A stretch of DNA of 64,000 nt from Hormiphora californensis (taxonomy: Eukaryota > Ctenophora > Tentaculata > Cydippida > Pleurobrachiidae). The stretch spans positions 1,035,751-1,099,750 of the forward strand of contig CM035351.1 of the NCBI GenBank assembly GCA_020137815.1. Direction: 5' to 3'. Positions 1 through 8,461 of the stretch are shown here, one piece after another; positions within the stretch are counted from its first letter, which is position 1, and each line of letters opens with the position of its first letter. The translations under genes and the position numbers were made by a program. The notes beneath the pieces are model-generated. The model was not told the origin of the DNA and ran no database searches. It worked only from the letters and a program-made list of their open reading frames with translations.

Positions 1-127
1 GACATACAGACCCAATGCAGCTACAACAAGATATGCAAGACCGAAAAGAAAACGTCAAAGGAGAAAGTTTCGCTTGGCTAAAATTTAGAATAATTCGGAA
101 AAATAGGGTAGTTGACATGAAGATGGG

Positions 128-135
128 TATATAAG
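128..135 (+). promoter_or_regulatory. TATA box
   Basis: TATATAAG lies 39 bases before the first in-frame ATG at 167, a normal distance for a TATA promoter with a very short leader. It supports a real gene starting at 167. Confidence 0.5.
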
Positions 136-166
136 GGTGGAATAAATTTGCTCTCCATTTCCAATC

Positions 167-1127
167 ATGACAGAGTCTCGTCAAGTTGATATTTCTGATT
201 CAGATGATGGATCAATGTGTGATTCTCTATCCTCTATTGTTAGCGATCATGAGCACAATCCGTATGATGACTTGCTTGAGTGCTATGGTTTGAAATCTGC
301 GAGTCATCAAACATTTGACGGTATTGAATTCGATGCGGATGAAGAGCGATTATTGGAGTTTCTACAAAGTACCAAATCCCTTCCAATAATTCAAAAGGTT
401 TTACAACAGAACCATGAACTAGCCAAGAAGCTTGGTGAAAAAATATATCCAGTAGAAGAGGATGACGAGGATCAAGTGTGCCCCAATTGTAAAAAGTAGC
501 TATAAAAAGCAGAGTCTTCGTGTTGTTGCCATTTCCATCATCATGATATCTCGTTTTCTGTCAAAATTCTATCACCGCTCTCCTAACGTCGAGAAGCTTT
601 CTGTTGGAGTCAACACAGATGTTCCCTACACAGATGTTGACAAAGAGGAATTTGTGAAGATTTTCAAAATGAAGGATTTTCAGATCCATAGATTTGAACG
701 ATTATATCGGCAAAAAGCAAGCGAGTGTCGAGATCATTTGGAGCGGATATCAATTTTCGAAAAGCAGGTTAAAGAAAGGGACACACCGAGCAAAGAGTTT
801 TCCGAGTCAATATTATCCAAACAAAATATAGCTGACTTTCTCGAGGTTCATCGACTCCTTATGGCAAACAAGTCTGGAAAGGTTCAAAACACCAGATACC
901 TTAAAGCGATCAAAAAACTGTTTATTGGCATACACTATGGTATCGTTCCAGTGGGTTTTCAAAATTCTCGACTAAGTTCAACTCAACGCAAGATAATACA
1001 GCTGGTAAACCGAAAATCGGTTGCGGATATCAAGGTACTCTTTATGGACTATACAAAAGACTTTGTTGCTATTTTTAGAACAGTGGGAAAAACATTGGAG
1101 TTTTTGAAGACGGTGTGTTGTGATTAG
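167..1127 (+). CDS. Unrecognised protein in two overlapping frames, probably one ORF broken by a 1-base slip
   Basis: The product is not recognised. A 110-codon ORF (167-499) begins with an acidic Ser/Asp-rich segment and ends at a CPNC motif. A second ORF in the +1 frame covers the rest to 1127 (about 210 aa, lysine- and arginine-rich, largely helical, with one possible coiled coil around FKMKDFQIHRFERLYRQK). The two overlap at the A5 run 491-495; removing one A fuses them into about 319 aa with no stop. No good splice donor or acceptor pair joins them instead. Both ORFs have normal amino-acid composition and a TATA box precedes the first ATG. Alternatives are two separate genes or a decayed gene. 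A cysteine pair CPNCK just before the junction could begin a zinc site, but no partner pair is evident. Function unknown. Confidence 0.5.
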
Positions 1128-1447
1128 TTTTTTTTTTCTCTAAACAGTAAAACCCGTGTTTAAAGCGTTTTAAACTTGGCACGAACAATCTCATCATTGT
1201 TTTCAATATCTTTATACCACGATAAGAAGCGATCCACTCTTTTCTTGGAACTCATTTCATACATAAAATGTGCACAAAAATGTCCACAACTTGTAGTACC
1301 CACCAATTGCACAGCCCGAGGAATATACTTACAGCTGTTATAATTACGTGATAACTTATAAAAATCCCTAGGGAAGGAATCGTGGGTGGGTGGCCGTCCA
1401 AATGAGTCGAAGAACAAGGCTTTTCCGTCTTGAATCCACCAAGCACT

Positions 1448-1880
1448 TTTTGCCTATGGTGCTCAACTTTTGACTGTGGCGCTGTACTTTTTAGCTGTGG
1501 TGCTGTACTTTTTGGCTGTGGTGCTCAACTTTTGTCCATGGTGCTGTACTTTTAGGCTGTGGTGCTGTACGTTTTTAACCGTTCCAACGCGTTCTTATGA
1601 TGTTCCTGTGTGTTCCTGTGATGTGTGAAACAAGCAAGAACACCCGATAACGGTGAGTAACAGACTAGGAACACTAGGAACAGATTAAAGCACCAAGGAA
1701 CTGCTCGGAACACACATAGAGAATTTGGTGTGCACCCTGACCGTAAGTACGGTTGGCTGTCAGGATCAAACATGTTTTCTCTATAGTGATCCTTGTCCCT
1801 TGTCAGTGCCAACTGTTTTGACATAATTAATCATGTATGGCACCTTTTGGCTTTGGTGCTGTTCTTTTTGGTTGTGATGA
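1448..1880. repeat. Degenerate about 27-bp tandem repeat
   Basis: Units of the type GGCTGTGGTGCTGTACTTTT recur head to tail from 1448 to about 1575 and again near 1835-1880. Between them is a stretch rich in TGTTCCTGTG repeats. No convincing gene is seen from 1128 to 2395 apart from these repeats. Confidence 0.6.
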
Positions 1881-2243
1881 ACTTGTGATGCACAAGCTGT
1901 CAATTCTTGATTGCTTTTCATAATTATATTTCATGGGAGGTGGTCAAGCAAGAGAGTGAGAGAGAGAGTGTGTGTGAATACAAAGGCTGTATGGTTGGAT
2001 ATGATTAAATATAGCTTCAGGGAGTGGGGCAGCTTGTCTAGGATATATCCATATATGGATGTATGTGGATCATTCATGGTTATAATTAAAACGGTTTCGG
2101 ATACTGTAAATGTTAATTACACACTGTGTTAATTTTGTACAGATGGGACTAGCAGTGTGCAAACATTAAATTATCAAAAATTTGAAATTAATTACACATA
2201 ATTATGTGAAGCATAATTATATTAATTAATAATATCATGTGGT

Positions 2244-2344
2244 GTGACGTCATGAATCACGTGATCTGCAGTTGAGCGCAGTCATGTGACGTCATGAATC
2301 ACGTGACTGCGCTCAGAATTGAGCACAGTCACGTGACTGCGCTC
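2244..2344. promoter_or_regulatory. Clustered CRE/E-box palindromes
   Basis: A 21-bp direct repeat containing TGACGTCA (CRE-type) and CACGTG (E-box) occurs at 2244-2264 and 2286-2306. It is followed by a nearly perfect 24-bp palindrome centred on CACGTG at 2321-2344. The sites match consensus binding sequences of bZIP and bHLH factors. Whether they regulate a neighbour, or are remnants of a small inverted-repeat element, cannot be told from sequence. Confidence 0.4.
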
Positions 2345-2395
2345 ATTACACGGTTTTCCACCTACTTACAACTACCTCCCCATTCAGTTAAACAG

Positions 2396-4453
2396 ATGGA
2401 AGGTATCAATTCCCCCAGCCCGGAACAATGTCAGCCTCGTCAGCACCAACTGCCTGGAGTTTAGTCTAACGGTAAACGGAGTCTCCCCCAGCTCGGACTA
2501 CTGCAGACATTTCTTCAGTGCGGGGTGTTCGGTGAAACTGGAGATAAACCTTAGCAAACTTCTACCCCTCACAATCACGTAAGATACAACAACAACATCG
2601 CGTAAGAGTGCCGTTATTTGGTGAATTTGCTCTAGAACTGGTATAGGAATAATAGCCCTATAAAGTTCCACCGGTGCATGGAAGGCAGTGTAAACAATGA
2701 AGAATGATTGAATTGTCGTGTTAGTGGTAAAGAATTTGGAATATCAAGACACTGAATCTCACTGGGGGTGTAAATTAAATATTTAACATATGATAATTTA
2801 ACACATGTGCTCGTGTCGGCACTTGCCGTCAGGGCACCTGATGGTTCCAGAGGGACAATCACCACCGTCTCCACCCTCACAGTAGTCGCAGGTCTTGGCA
2901 CAGTTCTTCTTCATGTAGTCAACCCATCCGTTGGCACTGCAGTAACTGGACCATTTGGCGCAGTCGCTGACATTGTCCTTGCAGTCGGGGTCAGGGTTGG
3001 GGCTGGGGCCATCATCGCTCTCATCAGGCTTGTAGTTGGTGGCGGCATCAGATCCACTGTCGCTAGATCCAGTGCTGGTAAGGGCAGGGTAGCTGGAGTA
3101 GTCGTAGAGATGACAGTTGTGGAAGTTCCTGGCGAACTTGACGAATCCCTGATCTCCCCAGTTGGTTCCCCAGGAGTTCTTGACCAGGATGAAAGATTTA
3201 GTGTAACCGACCATGGTGACGGCGTGGTTGGCACTTCCTCTGCAGGTGGTATCCTTCATGATGGTTCCATCGTACTGGAAGAACTTGTCGGTGACCTCGA
3301 AGGCAACGGCGATGGATCCCTTGGTCAGGGCCTCCAAATGGGCACTCTCACTCCTGGAGACGGCGGTGTTTCCGGAGATCTTGTAGGCCTTGGCACCGTT
3401 GGCAGTGCTGCTGGATCGGCAAGTTCCGTCAGATCCTCGGTAGGGCATGGCAGAGGTAGCGGCAATTCGGCCACCGTTCTTGGCACTCCAGTCGTAGCAG
3501 TCGCTCATCCATCCACCGTTACATCCGTTCCTCCTTCCCTCGTAGACACAGTCCAGGTACTCCTGCTCGGCGAAGTTCCTGAGGACACCGCTCTTCTGCT
3601 TGTAGTGGGTCTCAAGACCTCCGACAGCTCCGAAAGTCCAGCAAGATCCACAAGATCCCTGGTTCTTGACGGGGGTAACATCTCCGGTGTTGGTCCAGAG
3701 AACCTTCTCGGGGGCGTTGAAGCTCTGGAGACCAGTGGGCTCGGGTCCCATCTCAAGTCCAGAAACGTTGAGTCCAAGGTAGCTCTGTTTCTCCATGGGG
3801 GTCATGAAGGAGAACTTGTTGACTGCGTACTGGGCAGTATCCTCAACATCCTCGTTGTAGTCGGCAACCTTCATGGCAGAGCTCCTGAACAGTCGGAATC
3901 GGAAGGAATCCTCGGATCGTCCGAAGTTAAGATGGTTTTTCACCTTCATCTGCCTGAACAGAGAAGCAGTGGCAGAGGAGGACCTCAGGACGGACCTGAG
4001 GGGATCCTCGGCAAAGGCAACAGCCAAAAGGCAAACCAGGACAATCTTCATCTTGTAGTTGTAGTTGTTTGGGTAATGATGGAGTGAAGGATGGGGGTAT
4101 TTATACACTTCTAGTCCCTGTTCTGCCTTCACAACTCGGACCACCCGTCAATTCGTTTAGCACATAGTTTGAGCGATTATTCCCCGCAAAACACAATTAG
4201 CACGAACCGCCCTTAAAAAACAAAAAAACTTTCCCATCTAAATTAATTTGACGGATTTGTTTTTCCACAATAATACCACACCTGTTTCCCCTCTCACAGT
4301 TTGATTGCGCCAGAACGTCGCTTTGAGAGGTGCTACATGTGGCTGAGATCCGAGGCAACTGATGGGGTGTTTCCTCTTGGAGAGAGGGGCATCCTTCCTG
4401 CCAGTGAGAACCTGGCTGGGGCTGTGTCATGGAATGCACTGGACCACATTGAG
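2396..4453 (+). CDS. Two internal exons of an unrecognised gene that contains the cathepsin gene in its intron
   Basis: Exon 2396-2578 follows an ACAG acceptor, is open throughout (60 codons, three cysteines), and ends at a strong donor AC|GTAAGA in phase 2. Exon 4300-4453 follows a pyrimidine-rich CTCTCACAG acceptor, needs exactly one base to complete the split codon, and reads 51 codons (starting LIAPERRFERCYMWLRSEAT) to a donor GAG|GTATTA. Phase match, open frames and canonical sites together argue for two exons of one plus-strand gene. I recognise no domain, and neither the first nor the last exon was found. The intervening 1.7-kb intron holds an intact gene on the other strand. Coincidence of open frames remains possible. 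Confidence 0.45.
2798..4051 (-). CDS. Cathepsin L-like papain-family cysteine protease with C-terminal ShKT domain
   Basis: Intronless, 417 aa. Start chosen at 4051 because it gives a signal peptide (MKIVLVCLLAVAFA); an in-frame ATG 31 codons upstream lies beyond the TATA box and would spoil the signal. A propeptide of the I29 type spans about 27-95 (AVNKFSFMTPMEKQ). The mature papain fold begins near 112. Catalytic residues are visible: oxyanion Gln131, Cys137 in QGSCGSCW, His276 in ANHAV and Asn292 in KNSWG; CNGG is at 177-180. After a Ser/Asp/Pro-rich linker (327-356) a six-cysteine ShKT domain covers 357-391, followed by a Gly/Asp-rich tail with three more cysteines. It should be secreted or lysosomal and cleave proteins; ShKT is a known add-on module in invertebrate extracellular proteases. 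GC-rich codon use suggests high expression. It sits inside an intron of a plus-strand gene. Confidence 0.93.
   Translation of the reverse strand: MKIVLVCLLAVAFAEDPLRSVLRSSSATASLFRQMKVKNHLNFGRSEDSFRFRLFRSSAMKVADYNEDVEDTAQYAVNKFSFMTPMEKQSYLGLNVSGLEMGPEPTGLQSFNAPEKVLWTNTGDVTPVKNQGSCGSCWTFGAVGGLETHYKQKSGVLRNFAEQEYLDCVYEGRRNGCNGGWMSDCYDWSAKNGGRIAATSAMPYRGSDGTCRSSSTANGAKAYKISGNTAVSRSESAHLEALTKGSIAVAFEVTDKFFQYDGTIMKDTTCRGSANHAVTMVGYTKSFILVKNSWGTNWGDQGFVKFARNFHNCHLYDYSSYPALTSTGSSDSGSDAATNYKPDESDDGPSPNPDPDCKDNVSDCAKWSSYCSANGWVDYMKKNCAKTCDYCEGGDGGDCPSGTIRCPDGKCRHEHMC
4098..4105 (-). promoter_or_regulatory. TATA box of the cathepsin gene
   Basis: Read on the minus strand this is TATAAATA, 47 bases before the ATG at 4051. 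The 5' leader would therefore be only about 20 bases. Confidence 0.6.
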
Positions 4454-4608
4454 GTATTATAGTGGGGGGGGGGGGGGGTATTAGGGTATAGTGGGGGAGC
4501 GTCTTTCACTAGATCCCGGTTTTAGGGCAGATCATATATATTTTCCTGATGCCACGCCACGTGTCGGTGATTGTATGAATGATTTGGTGGTATGGGATGA
4601 TATGAGAG

Positions 4609-4806
4609 GGAACAGAGATAGAGGGAGAAAGAGAGATAGAGAGAGAAAGATAGAGAGATAGAGAAAGATAGAGAGAGGGAAATGTGGAGAAGTCATGAGA
4701 TGTGCCACGTCAATTGTCATTGTCATATCTCTGACCTGTCATTAGAGGTTGTCGTTGTGTGACTACATCCTGCAGATAATTCCTGATATTATGTTGTACG
4801 TGGTTA

Positions 4807-4860
<54 letters not shown>

Positions 4861-4915
4861 TCTATCTCTATCTCTCTCTCTCTCTCTCCCTCTCTCTCTA
4901 TCTCTCTCTCTCCAC
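4609..4915. repeat. GA/CT microsatellites
   Basis: Imperfect GAGAGATA runs (4609-4680) and a long CT run (about 4810-4915). Long ORFs through them encode only SLSL or RERE and are not genes. Confidence 0.9.
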
Positions 4916-5328
4916 CACTTTCTCCCTCTCGAATTACCCAAAACCACTCTTTCCCACTCCTCCCTATATCCCACCCAGATACGACGACTGTTTTCTTCCG
5001 ATTGTGTCCGGATAGGCTTTGTTCTTTACAAACCACCGGGCATCTAGATCTGGTTCTATAAATAGCAACACCCAACCCAGCTTCCTGTTTCCCAACTTGG
5101 CAATAAAATCGGAGACAATAATTGTCGACAATGTGTTTCTTTCACTTCATGTCTTCTTCTGAGGGAGAACTAGAAGAACTTCACATCAGTGATGCCCAGT
5201 GATGGGACAATTAATTTATTAAATACGATTCTCGAGAAGGAGAGACAGATAAAAACTGTGAGAGCCTCGCTATAATTCCAAGCTAACCTGCTTCGCTTTG
5301 AATGTTCTTCTGACATAAACTGCTAATA

Positions 5329-5434
5329 GGGCGGGAATATATACCACATATTATAGAGTTTAATAATCGGGCGGGAATATATATTATATACCACATACCT
5401 ATTATAGAGAGTTTAATAATCGAGCGGGAATATG
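5329..5434. repeat. Tandem GCGGGAATAT repeat
   Basis: Three imperfect units beginning GCGGGAATATAT, separated by ATTATAGAGTTTAATAATCG. A separate 20-bp direct duplication (TTGCTCCGTTTAGAAATT) lies at about 5560-5598. Confidence 0.6.
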
Positions 5435-5716
5435 CCACAGTTTAAATGAAGCTATAACGCGGAAACCGCATTCCCATACCATTATTATAGGACCTCGCCC
5501 CCTAAAATCATCAACTTCCTGTCCCACATAGCGTTTAGCTTGCTGTTAATTCATGCTTCCTTGCTCCGTTTAGAAATTCCTTGCTCCGTTTAGAAATTCT
5601 ATATTACGTGGGACCTTCTGACCATTCCTCGAGATCATTGATCTAGATCATTTTGACAGAGACTTCCGTTACGGTATCAGTGGTGCACCGAGAATGCTTG
5701 TTATTGCGGTTATCCC

Positions 5717-5929
<213 letters not shown>

Positions 5930-6929
5930 GCGAAGTGTCAGATAGTGTGAGACCGATATATATGTGGTATTGTGTGCTAAGATTAGCAAGAGGAGGCGTC
6001 AAGTTCAATTCACACTTCTCAGTTATTGGATGAGTTGTTGTAGCCTCTATAATAATGAGCAGGATGATGCGAGTTCAAGGGCTCGGACACGTTTTCTCGG
6101 CCCTTCGAAAATGAAATATCTTCTCTCTGTGTGATGGTTAATTGTCAATCAACGTATGCGAGGCCATGGTTAGACGAGTGAATCACAGTGCAGCAGTAGC
6201 GGCCCCCTCCATTCTCTAATAATACGCCCATACCCTCTCTCTCTCTGACTCTCTCCCTATCCTCTCTCCTGCTAAGCTGATGCAATGCATAAATTAACTT
6301 AATGTCTATGATTATAAAGGAGCAGTGCATGGAGCCTGGAGAATGCAATTTCCCCGATCACTACTACTGCACCGTCATTCTGCACAGCTGCTGTGGATGC
6401 ATCAAGAGATTTAGAGACAGCTTGTAGATATATGCTCTAGATATGTTTTAGCAGTACAGTTGTGTGTCTATATTTTATCGGACACTATCTACTATAACAG
6501 TTGCTCCAGTGTGTGTAATGATATTGTGGAGGGTGAGAGATAGAAAGAAAGAATGATAGAGAGATAGAGAGAGAAAGACTCTTTTAGAGCACTGAAGATT
6601 TGTGTAGCGATATTATACCTACCACACCTTTATCGAAAGTTCATTTTTTAAACGAGCCTTTTTTATATCCCCTTAATTGGACCATCGGAGACTCTGCGTA
6701 TCTTGGTCAATAAAGCTGAGACCAGAAAGGCGAGGCATGGTACCTCGACAAAATGAATGAGATTAAACTACTAAGCTAATATGTTCCTGGTGGTTCTTCA
6801 GATACACGTGGTTTCATTAGTTATTGCAGTGCTGAATATATTCTTTATTAACTTTCTCTTACTACCAATATTCCACTAATATACAAACTCTTACATTAGT
6901 TAATTCTCTACATGCGCACATACACAGAA

Positions 6930-6986
6930 AGATTTTGATCATCAGATCACACTTTCTGAGAAAGTGTGATCTGATGATCAAAATCT
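6930..6986. repeat. Perfect hairpin, 28-bp arms, 1-base loop
   Basis: Arms 6930-6957 and 6959-6986 are exact reverse complements around a single G at 6958. There is no obvious target duplication or gene association. Confidence 0.9.
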
Positions 6987-7005
6987 CATCTTTCGCTATC
7001 AGTTT

Positions 7006-7126
7006 TTGATATTTCTCACGCCCCCTGTTCCATTTCATGATTTTATTCTTGTCTCTTCATCTAGATGAAGAGACAAGAATAAAGTAGTAACATCATCAAG
7101 GGACAGGGGGGGTGTGGGAAATATCA
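7006..7126. repeat. Foldback palindrome of about 120 bp
   Basis: The inner arms 7042-7062 and 7063-7083 are a perfect 21-bp palindrome with no spacer. The outer arms (7006-7032 and 7100-7126) pair imperfectly around TTGATATTTC/GAAATATCAA. It could be a small foldback element or a structured transcript. Confidence 0.75.
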
Positions 7127-7158
7127 AATCCTAAGCATCTCTTGTCAAGATGATTAAT

Positions 7159-7331
7159 CACAGATTTTGCAACATGCATTTCATTAATTTCTCGTGGTTC
7201 TTTAACTCTTGGGGCTGATTTATTTTGTAGATTTTACGTTTAAAATCACAACATTTTGCAACATGCATTTCATTAATTTCTCGTGGTTCTCAATCTCGTG
7301 GGGCTGATTTATTTTGTAGATTTTAAGTTCA
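7159..7331. repeat. Direct duplication, 89-bp period
   Basis: Two nearly identical copies of a segment starting ATTTTGCAACATGCATTTC, offset by 89 bases. Confidence 0.75.
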
Positions 7332-8461
7332 AATTCATTTCTCTCCACCAAACATCCGGGTGTCCCCTCAATGAAACCAGTTAGTGGTCATTTAGCCCCC
7401 ATCTCAGCCCCTTCTCTCTCAGCATTCGAGTTCAAACTTCAAGGGAGTTCCGGGTTCAGTTAGGAAGCTATGCATGCACCCTTTATTGTCCCACCAACAA
7501 CTGTTGTTGTAATTAGAGCACGTCAGACGTCCCACTTTCTATTCGTTCTCTCCTCTTTTCTTGGTACAAGTTATATGTTTACATATAATTGTTCTCCAAT
7601 GATCTTGAACTTCTCAAGGCAGTTATTGAGTAACCCCTTACAATGAGGCAATGCCCAATAGGATGGTGCTCAAACTGCTCACCTATCATGCTCTGTGTTG
7701 TTGCGTAAGGGGTACTAAACAAGCTCTGTGCTCACTTTTTGTTCAAGAGCGTGGTTATTCAGCTTAACTTCCCGTCACGAATGGTTCTAAATCTCCCTTG
7801 TATTCTTAGACTGTCTCGTGTGAAGTCTCTGGGAACAACAATGGTACAATTGCTCTCCTTAAACTCCTATTTTCTCTCTTTTTTTCACGGGTGCTTCACC
7901 CTAGACTCCCATTTCTTTCCCTTTTTAACTTTAAATACTTCCTGGTCTCCCTCTGGCCTCTCTGACTCGTTGGTATATGGTATCTTTTTTCTCTACCCAT
8001 TATTAGACCTATCCAGTGTCTGTCTCCTAGGTACACTTTCGACTCATTGGCCTGCAGAGATATTATATATCTGGTATTTTGGTACCGTCATATGTCCAAA
8101 TATCCGTATTGCCCAGTAGACTCCTAATAGGCAAGGACTGATTCTGTTTTGCCCAACGTTGCTAGACCAGTCATAGAGTTGTGTGGTTTTGGTCAAATCT
8201 GAATTTAAAACTAGATCAGACAGAAACCACAAGGAAAATAAAAGGAGATGAAACTCAGTAGTTTTGCCCATAATTTCTAATACAGAGTTTGTACCCCTAG
8301 CTAAACATTTGGTAGCGAAGTTACCTTGTAGGCATGTCCTATTACCGCGATGCCGATGCAGCCTAATCTTTTTATTTAGATACTACTCTAATATAAACCT
8401 AGGAACTTGTTCCCCTAACCCATAACCCCATCTTAAAAGTGATATTGCAGTTTTGAAAGAG

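Noticed and set aside
2807-4087. 426-codon plus-strand ORF
   Set aside because: It is the antisense shadow of the GC-rich cathepsin gene and has a low-complexity Val/Gly/Ser composition.
5056-5063. TATAAATA as a promoter
   Set aside because: The following ATG (5131) opens only 23 codons and no splice continuation was found.
7739-8119. 126-codon plus-strand ORF
   Set aside because: Composition is hydrophobic and irregular, with no signal or domain; likely chance.
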